A DNA stretch of 64,000 nt from Citrus sinensis (lineage: Eukaryota > Streptophyta > Magnoliopsida > Sapindales > Rutaceae), in the NCBI RefSeq assembly GCF_022201045.2, contig NC_068559.1:806001-870000 (forward strand), in the 5' to 3' direction. The position numbers and the translations under genes were made by a program. The notes below the pieces were generated by a model. It was given only the letters and a program-made list of their open reading frames with translations. It was not told where the DNA came from and searched no databases. The first letter of the stretch is position 1. The number at the start of each line of letters is the position of its first letter. This document shows positions 11,226 through 23,471 of this stretch, piece by piece.

Positions 11226-14200
11226 TCACTTTTTCTTCTTCGGTTCTATGGCATATTCATCAAGGAGTGCGAGAACATCTTTCCAGAATAAGCCCTCCAC
11301 CAGAACTCCATCTTTGGCGAACCTGCAAAATATATAAAAGAGCATGAATTTACAGTTCCATATAGCAGTGAGAATCCATAATATAGAAAATCCATGAAGT
11401 GTGTATGTGAGTTAGAGAGTGAGAGACCACTGGGTGACGCTTTTAGTAAACTCTACTGGTTGCCCAGCAGAAATTGATTTTGGATCCGCACTCGCTACTG
11501 TCAGCGTGTAGAGATCAGAAAATCTTGGCAATTTAGAAGAAACCACCAAACCAGTGCTAGTGAACGAGCCCTGGCCAAAAAATTTACCCCTTAGATGGTG
11601 AATGGAAATAATGCAGTAAAAAATTACATATGCCAAATGTCTTTCAAATATCAGAGCATTGTCCATGTGAATAATACGAAAGATTTTTACTTCCATTGCC
11701 AGAAAAAGAGAGAGGGGGAAGGGCCCACAAAACCAATCTGAGCACATAAGAAAACACGCTGGGGTTTATAACTTAAAAGTTCACTAATAAGTTATAGTTC
11801 CCACTAGAATGAAATGAACTTGAATACCATCAACTCATCAAGCCAATCCAAAGCGACTCGAGAACTAAATGAATTCTCACAACGTGGCAGCTGAAGTAGA
11901 AGTGAAAAACATCCAAAACAAATTCCAGGGCATTCATAAACTGGGATGCCAATTGAAAACTAAATCAAAAGTATATATTAATTCCACTCAAAAGATGCAC
12001 TTGAGGAGCCGAGGTTAATTAATTATGAAGCAAGACATAGCACAGTACGTAAAACCTGAACTTTGTGCAACACACTAACACAATTAGCATGGACAAGCAG
12101 AATTCCAAAGATACAAACAAGACTAGCAGGGCCTAACACAGCTAACCTAAGATGAATAAAGATCAAGAAAATGAAATAGGAAAAGCCCAAGTCACGTAGA
12201 TGTTGGAGGCGCACTCTTTCCATCTTTTTAGGGGCGGGTCTAAAGAGCTCCACCAAATAAGCAGCAATCTGAATGACACCTGTGGGCCTTCTGAAATAAG
12301 TCCCTATTCTCAAATGGTATCCTCAATTGCCTTTCAAAGACAGCAAAACGGCACTATCTGTCTTGTTCCTACGCTTATCCTAAAACCATACGGAGGATCG
12401 CTCCCAAAACTTGGTGTAACCTTCATAAACCAAATCTAAACCAACTAAAGTAGAGTCATTATCTAACAAGGGATCCTTACAATATTAACGTAAGGGCCAG
12501 ACTAAAAGACAGAAAAAAACACAAATTCCCACGTCAAAATACACTGCATTGGAGTGTGTGTTTTTCTTGTCTTTTAGTTTATCCCTTACTTTATCTGTTA
12601 TTGGAAAATTACTCGCTAAAGTAAAGATTATATTAGAGAAATGCTGCAGTGAGACTTCGATTTACACATACAACACCAATCAAGAATTACATAAACATCA
12701 ACTAGCCAAGTCATCCACTATTAGGCAACATACCTATGGCCCACTACCATCCTAACAAAATAATTTAATCAAATTAACATGCATGACTCCTAGACAACTT
12801 CTGCAGAATGTTTGACATGTCATCCATATTTGACATCACAAGTAAAGTTACAAAGCAATTCAATTTTTGTTTCCCCTAAAAAGTATGTACAACTGTAATA
12901 ATTCCTACACAACACATTCCATTATATATACACACACTAGTAAAGTTGATTATTGAAGTCTAATATTACGTTCTCAAAATACACAGGATTATATCAATTT
13001 GCCTCCATATTAATTAAGGGAGTTACAGGGTTGTCACATTTGATTTTTTTATTTCGTTTTATTATGTAGCCATCAGTCAGTAGTGAATTAAGCATTAAGA
13101 TAGACATCCAATTTAAGACCTCTATGCAATGCAAATATGCAGTACCAGTAGGTTTAGCAGGATCTTTAAGAGAAATTCAAAATAAGCTTTATGAATACAT
13201 TGACATTTTAGTACCATCACATGAGTCATGTCCAAAGATTTAACTCAAAACTTCATCTCATTGCACAATATAGGCACTGCAACACTATATGAATCCAAAA
13301 GTATAAACATGTTATCTAACAAAGTATCTACCATAAAACAAGATATTACATTTGAAATGAGGAACTTACCTCAGGAGGATAGGTAAACAAGATTGCGTTC
13401 TTTTCCTTAGTGTGTATGATTAGCTGCAATATCCCATTGAAAACTATATACTTGCCAGAGTCAAGGATCAAACTCACTTGCAAATAAAATCATTAGATAA
13501 ATAGAAAAATAGAAAAAAATCAATTCCTGCAAAATATAAATCCATTTCCATTTGGTTGCAAAGATAACAACTAAATAAAAAACGGTATAAAGCTAAATAC
13601 AGATAATGTGCGCTACATCGCTTAATTCTCCGGTAAAAGGAACACTCCAGCTAATCAAATAACCACATTACGGATTAAAATGCCTAGAAGTTTGTTTAAT
13701 CAAGTGTCAAATTGTGAAATTTCAGTATGTCTAGTTCCAATAACAAAAATAAATTTATAAAATCCCATAATATCTCCAATACCTAAAAAATCTCAAATCT
13801 CAAATCACAAAGCAGACCGATAATCTCTTCCATTTCCACCATTGACTTATCAACCAAACAGAATCCAACAAGAATTCGCTAAATTTAACGACATAAAACA
13901 ACAAAAATAAAAAGGATATAATGCGATGCAACCTATCAAAAAGTCGCGATTCTCAGGGAACTTCTTTTTGTAAAATTGAGCAACCAAAGCAATAGCAATA
14001 ATAATCGTTCCAAGCAACAACCTCACATTGCTCATTCTCACATCTTCAACGTACCCGCGACTCGTAACAATCTACATCACCAAAAAAAAAAAAAATCACA
14101 ATCAATAAAAATAATCAATTAATTGATTGATTTAACTAATGGATCTAGGGTTTGATTATTTAGTACCTCAGAGACAGACTCGTCGAGGATGTGTTTGATG

Positions 14201-14247
14201 GAGTGGTGATCCAATAGATTGGCCTTCTTAGGGTTTTTGTTCGCCAT
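11226..14247 (-). CDS. SPCS2: Signal peptidase complex subunit 2
   Basis: Five exons on the minus strand: 14247-14167, 14071-13920, 13451-13370, 11570-11428 and 11322-11226 (184 codons). The protein starts MANKNPKKANLLDHHSIKHI, has two membrane segments (around LLLGTIIIAIALVAQF and GCIALYIVFNGILQLII) separated by a short loop, then a cytosolic part with GSFTSTGLVVSSKLPRFSDL and a lysine-rich end EPKKKK. Length and layout match the plant 25-kDa subunit of the ER signal peptidase complex, which helps the catalytic subunit cut signal peptides and links it to the translocon. Exons 1/2, 3/4 and 4/5 are joined by GT-AG introns. The exon 2/3 junction looks like a U12-type intron with unusual ends. 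This is very likely a normal expressed housekeeping gene. Confidence 0.95.
13452..13919 (-). other. Candidate U12-type (minor spliceosome) intron in SPCS2
   Basis: On the minus strand the donor reads ATATCCTTTTT directly after GCATT, a full match to the U12 AT-type 5' splice site (ATATCCTT). Near the other end ATCCTTGAC matches the U12 branch-point consensus TTCCTTRAC, about 10 bases before the junction. The only junction that keeps frame gives intron ends AT...AA (mRNA codon TTG) or TA...AG (codon TTA). A GT-AG reading would break the conserved ALYIVFNG sequence. Confidence 0.75.
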
Positions 14248-14993
14248 CTCTGTTGATGTTGATGATGATTTTTTCTCTTGCATGTTTTAAACGGTTTCAG
14301 TGAATACCAGAGCTGTGGTCTGTTGATAGTCGTCAGCTTAAGCCGAAGTATTCTATAAAATGGATGGTACGTTGTGGAAAGGATGGGCGTTTTATGCATT
14401 TCCACGACGTCGTTTTAATTAGTAATGCCGTACATTCCAGTAACTCAGTAAGCTATTTACGGTAATTGCCAAAGGCATAATCGACACGTCCCATTGCCTT
14501 GGTCAACGTACTTGGCTTAGGTTGACTGAAATGAAACATCCAATTGCAAAAAAAAAAAAAAAAAAAATGAAAATCATCGCAAATTAATCAAGTTTAGTCA
14601 AATACATGCATACAAATCAAAGAAGCGAATGTTAAATCTTGGAGAAGGCAGATCAAATATGTCGAATTTAAATCGTGTTTCTAGAATGACATCATACAAT
14701 TTTTTTGAGCATTTCCAATGGTACACATCCGAGAAACCCTGAATGGGCAATGAATCATCTTGTTTCCACAATCAATTAGTAGTACATAATGAAACACTTA
14801 CCCAAAAAGAATGGGGTATTAATTGTCAGACTGATCATTCCTAGGCTAAATTGCTAATCCATTCATGTATATCCCTCTTATATCAAGGTACAAAGTTATT
14901 GATGCTAACAATCCATTTAATCAACAATTTAACGAGCAACATTGGGCTAAATAGCTTCGAAGAAGGGAAGGGGGCAGCAAGATGAAGCCACTG
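14248..14993. other. Short spacer between SPCS2 and PXN
   Basis: It holds the SPCS2 promoter and the PXN 3' flank. A poly(A) tract lies at 14549-14567. I see no other gene, TATA box or repeat. Confidence 0.5.
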
Positions 14994-17900
14994 TCATGGA
15001 GGCTTTGACTTCGGTTTATTCTGGGCAAGCAAGAACCGAGCACCCTTGACAAGCTCTTCCTTAATCATAAACAATACTGCAGCTGCAAGGACACTTTGCA
15101 CGATTTTTGTGCCCATGCCTTGGTAAAAGCCATAGAATCCTTCATATCGGATCATCTTCAGGATGGCATCCAATGTGCCTATATTAACAAGAAGAAAATA
15201 AACCATCAAAATACAAAATGGAAACTCAGAAAGTAAGAAATGCAAAGAGGAATGAGATTAGATTTCTTAAGAATATCATGTGGGTCATGCAAGAACGTAA
15301 GCAATGTAAGGTTCCAGACAATCCTGGCATAATTGATCACATGAGAAGTTTCATCATAAAAACCCAAACCTTTATAGTGGTGCCTTTTATCTCCAGTTGT
15401 AACTTGTTTAGCTTGAAGTCTCGCCTACGAAGACAGGAGAAATAGGAAGGAACAGGAGTTAAAAAAACTTATGTCCCTTACTCATATATACATGGTCTGG
15501 AACCAACTCAGCAGAAAAACATGGAAATCTTTACGGAGAGGAAATTAATTGTCAGCACTCCGAACTACGTTACTTCATAAAATAAGATTACACCTTCTAC
15601 ACACTTATTTTCATATACCTTTACAACAAGAAGTGGATATGTTACAATGGTAGCTCCAAGTTTTGCCAGAGCTCCTAGAAGAAATATCTAGCAAAATCAA
15701 GCAATTTACTCAGCTTATATAATCATTCAAAATAACTTTAAAGGGGTAGAAAACAATATGGGAGCACCTAATACAGAGTTAAGAATGCTGGGATTAAAGA
15801 AAGGTGGTGATAGAAAACAGAACCAAAAGGTTACCTCTAAAGCAGTTACTCCACTGTTATCCTTCTTCCTCAAGGCACGTCTTTCCTTTATCTTTTTTAA
15901 CATGGTTTCATACAACATAAATTGTATTGAAGGATTGCTGACCTGTGGGCAATAGTAAGAAGTCAGTGATGCATCGTTGGCACATGCGGAAGCAAGTTGT
16001 TACGTACCATTATCAATGTAGGGAATACACCTCTCCAAAAGCCCCATAGTCCAGCTTCATCATAGACTTCTTGAATCTGTAAATATTCCGCATCGTATAC
16101 ATATCGGATGAATTCTTTCAGAGGATTGCATAAACAACGTAAAGAATTATGAAATGAACTTGATTGTACCCACCGCATGGCTAGTAGCAAAAGGAGGAGG
16201 CTCAACTGTGGCATGACTACTTTTTTCTGAAGAAGTTAACTCTGAACGACAGGGCTTGGATTTCTTCAATGTTTTTGTATGAGTCTGCAGCGCAGGAAGC
16301 CAAGAATAGCTTGAAACACGAAACAAATACAAGTGATCTTATAGAGAGAAAGAGACAGGATGGGATGCTTATCTTTCAGTTTGTATGTAAATTACCTGCA
16401 TGCGGGTAACAACTACCCAAATAGGGTTTGTCAACAACACATTCACACACCTATGAAAAGAAAGCATCAACCGTATTTAAGCATTAAAATGCATCAACAT
16501 AAATAGGCAAAGAAACAAAAGATAGATGAAAGTCATAGCCAAAGAATGTGTTCTCACTTGATTTTCAATTTGATTACTAAAAAAACTGAATTATTTTTGA
16601 AATATGGTTTATCACATTCAAGTATTGTAAATGAGAAATGAGAACAGCCCACATGGCTCCAATTGTTTTATAAAGTTCAGAGATATATAGTGAACGAAAT
16701 CCACTAGGAACTCCATAAAATTACCCAGCCAAGGCAGCCACAACAAGTGATGAAAGCATCCCAACCGATCCATCACCAATCCCTCTCTTTTTATGTTCAA
16801 GTGCGGCAACTTCAGCATTATTCCTGAATATTTGATAGAAATAATAGTAAACACCCTGTATCATAGAAATGGCGAATTCATAAGAAATCATAGCTTCAAT
16901 GTAAGTGATGCATCAAAACTGAGGAAACAAAAACCATTTCATCCAAACAAAAAGCTTTTAACCTATTCCTTAAGATTTACTACTGAAAAAAAGCATTGTT
17001 TTGAGACAAAAGTAATGGGAATCTAATGGCAACATGTAAAGCATTGCAACAAACTGAGACATTTCAATTTACAAATATCCCAGCTCCAGGGGCCCAGATC
17101 CAGGATAAGTAATGACTTAAGACTTGAGTAACCCAAAAACTTTAGCTTGTATATTTACCGGTCTTAAAATATTAATTTAATGTTTAAGCGAAATATCTGA
17201 CTTACTTTCCATCTGAATTTCACATTGAACATGACTTAATAACCTTAAGTAAAATCAGCGGGGTAGTTGTGAATGTAAAATCTAAGTTAAACAGCTTAGA
17301 AAGCCACAACTATACTGAAAGCTGATAAATGCTACAGAAACTCAAATATGGTTATGGATATTTACCTAACCTTATAAGAAGTATAACAAACAAAAGCAAT
17401 ACAGATAATATATCAAACATTTAGATGCAACAGTGGCACATTCATCACCGCCATGGGACCACATACCCATTTGCATTGAAAATCACAATACATCTATCTA
17501 ATCATGTCTGCTCTCTGCCATTACGCACGAGCAATTTGTTCAAATAATATTCATTTTCCTAAATTTATAACCCAACAAATATCTCAGCAACCATCTATCT
17601 TTTCTATCATCCAATTAAATCTAAATTAAGTCACACTCAAACAGTTCCAAACTTCCCACAGTTCATCTGCTCTTTCAAATTCTTGGAAACCAAATCAACA
17701 ACTCAACATCCCATGTATTCTCAAACACACAAGTAGACAAAACTATGCCTTCAAAACAAAATTAGCGAGCAGACTTCACATGGTTCCAAAAAAATTAGCT
17801 CTCCGAGATAAAAAAAAAAAAAGGGGCCTCTCTCACCTGAGACGCAGCTGTACCGACAATAGACGGTGTTAAACCTCCATACAACCGTCCCCATCCTTCA

Positions 17901-18387
17901 TGTTTTACAACCTGCACATAAACTAATCAAAGATCAACACAGCTTACATTTCTCCATCTTTCTAAACTCTAACTCCTACTCAGCTTCCAATAAGCTAATT
18001 TGTGGTCATTAATTTCAGCTTTTATTGAAACATATAACAAATTTTACTAGAACTTTTTTTCTTACCCCCAAATCTGAATACATTAATAAAATTAGGATTA
18101 AAAAAATTACGAGAAGAAATTTTTTTAAAATGAAAAGAACCTGACACATTTGTGCAACAGTTCCTAGCTTCCTCTTCTCTTTCTTAACATCACGCTCGGT
18201 CTGTTGACGAGCATTTACCTATACACAGATCCACCAAAAACTTACAAAAAATTAGTTCCAGAAATTATTAAACAAATGAAAAGTAGAGATCAGGAACTGA
18301 TCGTACAGTTTGAAGGGGATAAGTGATGAGTTGAGCGATGATCCCGCCACCAGCACCAGCCAGTCCATTGATCAAAGCGTCCGACAT
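14994..18387 (-). CDS. PXN: Peroxisomal NAD+ carrier, mitochondrial carrier family
   Basis: Eleven exons on the minus strand: 18387-18307, 18218-18141, 17911-17837, 16855-16725, 16450-16396, 16284-16174, 16076-16008, 15942-15835, 15687-15619, 15424-15370 and 15178-14994 (338 codons, all GT-AG). The protein starts MSDALINGLAGAGGGIIAQL. It has the three-fold carrier layout with signature segments TYPLQTVNAR, TNPIWVVVTR and TYPLLVVKAR. In each, the usual acidic residue after Pro-x is replaced, as in the plant peroxisomal NAD carrier. A hydrophilic insert (KTLKKSKPCRSELTSSEKSS, exon 6) follows the second repeat signature. In Arabidopsis, PXN imports NAD+ into peroxisomes in exchange for AMP, supporting beta-oxidation. 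Length fits (about 331 in Arabidopsis). Relation to the ATP carrier PNC is less likely given these motifs. Confidence 0.95.
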
Positions 18388-19172
18388 AATATAGTCACCA
18401 CAACTTTCCCGAGAAAATTTCCAACGGGTTATTTTCTCGGAAAATAAATTGCAAATCGATCTAAGTTTCTAAACAGAGAGAGAAATTTAATGTAATTGCG
18501 CGCATGCTTTTGGGCTTTTGGCATCCAGTATTCTCAGTCGCTGCGCTTTAAAAGTCACCATCCCGGTGTTTCGGTTGTTTCGTTCAAGAAATTGAAGTGA
18601 CGTTGGTAGGTTGCTAATGCAGAGAGTGATATGACCGATTTACCCTTACTACAATATGTTGGCAATGCGCGTGTTTGCCCTCGTTGAATTGCTTTTCAGA
18701 GTTCAGTGACTCATCGGTTTGCGTATTAAATGATCCCCTCTGCTCTCATTCAAGGCATTTTTATTTTGTCATTATTTTATTGGCAACCAACTTGATATTT
18801 ACTTGAAGTAGAAGAAGACACTCTAAATGAATCTTTTTTATTAGTCATAATTTTGTTTTCGAAAATTTTACTAGTTATAATTTTTTTGGACGTGTTATTT
18901 TTTTAATTTTTCATAAGAAATAGGAGGGTGGAAAAATTCAAATTAATTTTTTAAGCTTTTATCTTTTTAAAAATTTAAATTCAAAATAGCCAACTTAATA
19001 ATTACTTGAAAATTTAATTGACCTTTCTCCAAATTTAAGTTCAGGTAATTAGTTAAAAAGCTAGTTGAAAAATCGTCCTTGAAGGTGTGAAGCAGTTATA
19101 AATTGTTTCTTGTTAAAATAATGGGCAAATAAGAGAAGGAAAACTACAAACACAGTAAACAACAAAATCATT
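18388..19172. other. PXN upstream region and AT-rich spacer
   Basis: This is the presumed PXN promoter and 5' UTR, with no clear TATA box near the start. The rest is AT-rich with no recognisable feature. Confidence 0.4.
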
Positions 19173-19180
19173 TGCTCCGC

Positions 19181-20948
19181 TAAGAATGGCAATGGGCACC
19201 GACAGGCGATCAGCGGATTTGTCATTACAAAATTCAAACCGCACAAAATTTAAATTATTAAACTTATTCGCAACCTACAATAGTTTTTAATTTTTTTAAG
19301 AAAATCGACCCACTGCGTATTTTGACAATTACCCAACTCGTAATGATATCCAGTGAATTTTTTACGGGTTTATATATTTAAAATCACAAATATTCAATAT
19401 ATAAATTTACAATAATAATTTCAAATTCCACATAACATGCTCAATTTTAAATTTAACCAATGTATATGAAAAATTAAAATTTCAACATCAATCCAACACA
19501 AATTCTCAAATTTAAGTGTAAAATACACAAATCCATTAAAAAAATTTCACAAACTATTATTTTAAAATAACAATTACATTTCATATTATCATTTAACACA
19601 AGCTCCAAGAAAAAATCTTCATTTTATTCACCACCATTATCACACATCCAACTTGATGCCTACAATAATGATTAAAATTAATATTTTCCAAAGAATAATA
19701 CTTTTCAAATATTAATCTGAACAAAAAATTTATAATAATGAAATAATTCATGCATTAAGTTAAAGAAAAATAGTTCATAAAAAATAATGATAAGTATATA
19801 ATAATCCATGAATTAAGTTAAAAAAACTTAGGTGGCGTTTATTTTTTAACTTAATGACTTAAAGTGACTTAACTTAATTAATTAAGTTAATTAGAGGTGT
19901 TTGTTTTTATAACTTAATGAGGTTTTTTAGATAATTTTGACTTAATAAAATAAGCTAATTTTTTTTGGCTTTTTACTTAATGGAGAAATCTGAATTAAGT
20001 CAATTACTTGCTAATGTCAAAAATATCCATATTTAATAATTTATTTTTCATGTCTATCCCAAAACTCACCCATAGATATTTACCCCACATAAAAATATCC
20101 CTGTTTTTTCTTTCTTATATTATATACGATAAAATTTGAAATTTATGGTATTTTATATATTAAACTTCTAAAATAATTATGTATTCACTTGAATATAGTT
20201 TTACTTATAAATGTTAAAATATTGTGGTATTTAATATATTATTTATTTGACATTCAAATTTAATAAGGATACAAATGTAAAAGTACATATTTTCAATTTT
20301 TTAAGTTGAAAAAAAATAACTTAATACTTATTTTCCGAGATTCAAACGAAAAAACAAACATATTATTGAGATTTAGACATTCAGACCTATTCAGATTTCA
20401 GACAAAAAAACTAACGCCACCTTAGTTCCTTACCTCATCAACAATATATTCATCTTCGGAGAATTTGGTATTTCCTACTTTATTAGAAGATTCTGCATCT
20501 ACACGTAACAAGTATATCAAGAAAAAATATAGATGATTATAAGCTTGTAATGTATTACAGATATTCTATTCTATTGAAGTAAAAATGCATTTTCATACCA
20601 TTAAATTCAGCACACAATCAATTTTGAGCACATATTAAAGCCTCCAACGTCTTTGGATGAAGTCTACTACGATGTTATTTGTCTCTTTGTACAATTGCAT
20701 TTTTTTCTTTATATATTTTTTAGATTTAAATGTTTTTTCAATTAAAATTATTAAAATAAACATTGCGGGTCTAGCGGATATCCATGTGGGTATCCGTCGG
20801 ATATTAAGCTAATACCAAACTCACCCGCATCCAAGTGCGAGTTTCATTTTGTAATTCCAAACATGCCTGCATCCCGCAAAATTATCCACAGTGGACGGAT
20901 TTTGGCGGACAGATTTGGACAGGTTTGCGGACACAATTGCTATCCTTA
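19181..20948. mobile_element. Non-autonomous hAT-like element with a nested element
   Basis: The left end TAAGAATGGCAATGGG and the right end (reverse complement TAAGGATAGCAATTG) are imperfect inverted repeats of the kind seen in plant hAT elements. The flanks TGCTCCGC (19173-19180) and TGCCCCAC (20949-20956) match at 6 of 8 positions, consistent with an aged 8-base target duplication. The ends are rich in CGGATATCC and CGGGT motifs. There is no transposase frame. A second element (19831-20421) sits inside it. Confidence 0.55.
19831..20421. mobile_element. PIF/Harbinger-like MITE, copy 1
   Basis: The terminal repeats GGTGGCGTTT (left) and AACGCCACC (right) are perfect complements over 9 bases, flanked by TTA on both sides (19828-19830 and 20422-20424). 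The 3-base TTA duplication is typical of the PIF/Harbinger group. The inside is AT-rich with TTAACTTAATGACTTAAAG. A related copy is at 39888-40543. Confidence 0.7.
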
Positions 20949-21291
20949 TGCCCCACCAGTGTACCTTGAGACTTCAATGTGTTTTGCACCCATGATTACA
21001 ACCAATTTCAAGTAATGGTTGGATAAAATTGGTGATTAATGGACAAAACTTTTCACCCATCCCCAAAAAAAAAAAAAGGTTATTTTGAGCTACAAACTTT
21101 GATTTAGTTCATTTGAAGTATATCTTTATCAATTAAGAGGTAAGTAGGTGCTTACCAACGACCATATCCCTTTTGAACTTACAAAAAAAAAAAACACCGT
21201 TTACAATATTGAATTTTGATCATTACACAAAGTATGGAACTTAAAAAATTAATAGTAGTAGTAGTAATAGTACTAATAATAATAATAATAA

Positions 21292-21506
21292 AATGTATTT
21301 GGGTTGGTGTCACCTGAGTGACCAATGTTTCAATAATTATCAAAAAGGTAATACATATATTAAAATAAACAGACAAGTGACAAATCGTTTAACTTTCACT
21401 ATTAACTATCATGGCTTTGGTTGCCTTCTAGTAAAATGATATTTATGCTCTTGTAACTTTATTTAAATATAGTTTAATGTCACTTGGGTGACACTTATTT
21501 CGACAG

Positions 21507-21546
<40 letters not shown>

Positions 21547-22190
21547 CACACATATGACACTCGATTAAGTTTGTTGTTCTAATTAATAAATTTGAGTACT
21601 GAAAATTAAATTGTCACTTTTTTCCCATTAGTTGATTTATAATTTTATAGATAAATAAGTTTTAGGATTAGAAATGGAGGAGAAGAAGACAACCAAGAAT
21701 TAAACAAGAAGAAGAAACACAGAAGACGAAGAAGAAAAAGAAGAGGGGAAAAGCAAAACTAAAAGTAAGAGAAAAGGGAGGGGAGAAATGGAGGAGTTTT
21801 CTTCTTCTTTCTTCTGTCTTCTTTACAAATCTATTTGAATAAAACTTCATATAAAAATTATAAATCAGCTACTATGGGTAAAATCATCAATTTAATTTTC
21901 AATAGCCAATTTTTTTTAATTTTAACCACAAACTTAACGAAGTATCACATATGTGCCTATTTTAAAAACATTTATCACATTTTTTATAAATGTCGAAATA
22001 AGTGTCACCCATGAGACATTAATCCTTTGTTTTTTATTATTTGTATCAATTGTTTTGATTTTGTCATTCCTTCATTATAGTTAACAGTGAAAGTTAACGA
22101 TCGACACCAATGTGCGCCTATATTTTCAAACATGTATCACTTTATTAAAACATGTCACACAGGTGACTTTAACCCAGTGTATTTCTATGG
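21292..22190. repeat. Nested pair of inverted repeats (MITE inside related MITE)
   Basis: The outer arms at about 21292-21420 and 22062-22190 share GTCACCTGAGTGAC / GTCACCTGTGTGAC and TTAACTTTCACT with TTAACTAT. The inner arms at about 21478-21600 and 21925-22025 share GGGTGACACTTATTTCGACA, TATAGGCACA and TTAAGTTT. Both sets use a similar GTCAC...GTGAC terminal motif. A (TA)n run lies at 21512-21544. There is no coding capacity. TTAA flanks the inner element on both sides. Confidence 0.6.
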
Positions 22191-22780
22191 TTTTAGTAGA
22201 ATTCAAGACATATTTAATTATATAGATAAACAAAATGTCATTTCTTAAAAATTAGGAAAACTTAAAAGCACTACTTGAAAAAAGAAAAAAAAATAGTTTT
22301 AAAGAGTAAAACGTTTAACAGTATTTTTGTAGAGACAAAATATGAAACATTAGTGTTAGAATTAATTTATGTATCACTTTAGGTGATAAAATAAATATTT
22401 ATGAGTGATAAAGTGTTATTATCAGGTGTTGTTAAGTTAGATTATGATGTAACTTACTTGAAAGCTGTAACTAATAATTAAAAAAATACTTTAATTTATT
22501 TATTTTTAAGTCACTAATTATAGTTTAATGGTTGATACAAATTACATCATAATGTACCTTAAAATGGTCCATTATTATCTAACGTCGTTGATGAATAAAA
22601 CACTGAACATTGTAGACTCGTAGTCCAATAATGTCAAATAGAGTTAAACATTGACAAGCTGGCTTCACTACAAACGAACGAGTACACTTTTTTTTTGGAA
22701 TGAGAGTACTCTCCTTTGAGAGAAAATGGAACCAAGTTTTTATTAATTAATGTTTCTTAATGAATAAGATTTTCCTTATT
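22191..22780. other. AT-rich intergenic stretch
   Basis: Nothing recognisable was found. Confidence 0.4.
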
Positions 22781-22857
22781 TTTGAAGCTTTATCCTATTC
22801 CCATTGATCAACGCTCTCTACAGCTGATCACCGGACTCGCAGCGACAACAACGAACA

Positions 22858-22915
22858 TGGGGGAAAATACCAAAATGGACAAATTAAGCAACCGCAAAGA
22901 AACTGATTTTTTTAT
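22858..22915 (+). other. Possible short coding fragment cut by a MITE
   Basis: An ATG in fair context (ACGAACATGG) opens a hydrophilic frame MGENTKMDKLSNRKETDFF that runs straight into the MITE at 22916. It could be the remains of a first exon. No homology was recognised, and chance is a good alternative. Confidence 0.15.
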
Positions 22916-23125
22916 GAGTAGTAATATAATCACAAATTCTTGTATAAATTTATTTTGTACAAACTGATGTGGCATGATAAGATTGGTTGAATTAAATATC
23001 ATTTGGGCAACATGATTTGTTTTTATTATTTTATATTTTCATTCAACCAATGAATTAATATCACGTCATTTTGTACAAAATAAATTTGTAAATTTATACA
23101 AGAGTTTGTGGCTGTATCATTACTC
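22916..23125. mobile_element. MULE-like MITE, family copy 1
   Basis: The inverted terminal arms contain CACAAATTCTTGTA and TTATTTTGTACAAACTGA. The right end reads GTGGCTGTATCATTACTC. Flanks TTTTTTTAT and TTTTTTTAA match at 8 of 9 positions. It is homologous to 44524-44725, with the inner segment in opposite orientation. Confidence 0.75.
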
Positions 23126-23336
23126 TTTTTTTAATAAATAGTATTTATTATTTGTTAATGCTACAGATAAATTTTAATATGAAAGCCGCAAAGTAGCTTA
23201 AATTTTTTTTTTAATGTTAAATACTTCTTTCCCTCTGCCTCCTTGTCGCATGTTGTTGATCACTACTTTTCCTTTGAAAAAAGGAGAAAAAAAAAAACAA
23301 AGAGAAAATATCCATAGTGCAGGCAGAAACATAACA

Positions 23337-23471
23337 ATGGCCAAATTTTTGCCAGTGTTAGCCATCACCTTCACATTTTTGGCCATTTTTCATTGCCATG
23401 CTGACAAAATTAATGACACAAGAAAGGCAAGAATCAACGACTGCCAGCTGCAATATTCATTATCATTATAA
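23337..23471 (+). CDS. Putative small secreted peptide or first-exon fragment, 44 codons
   Basis: An ATG in a strong plant context (ACAACAATGGCC) opens a 44-residue frame. Residues 1-22 (MAKFLPVLAITFTFLAIFHC) form a convincing signal peptide with likely cleavage after HCHA. The rest is KINDTRKARINDCQLQ and a short tail. The layout, MAK-signal followed by a DCQLQ motif, is reminiscent of the start of legumin or 11S globulin precursors, so this may be a decayed first exon of a seed storage gene rather than a complete peptide gene. No continuation was found downstream. Expression is unknown. Confidence 0.35.
   Translation: MAKFLPVLAITFTFLAIFHCHADKINDTRKARINDCQLQYSLSL

Noticed and set aside
12023..12439. 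Frames on both strands in the large SPCS2 intron
   Set aside because: They lie between exons 3 and 4 and show no conserved domain or good start.
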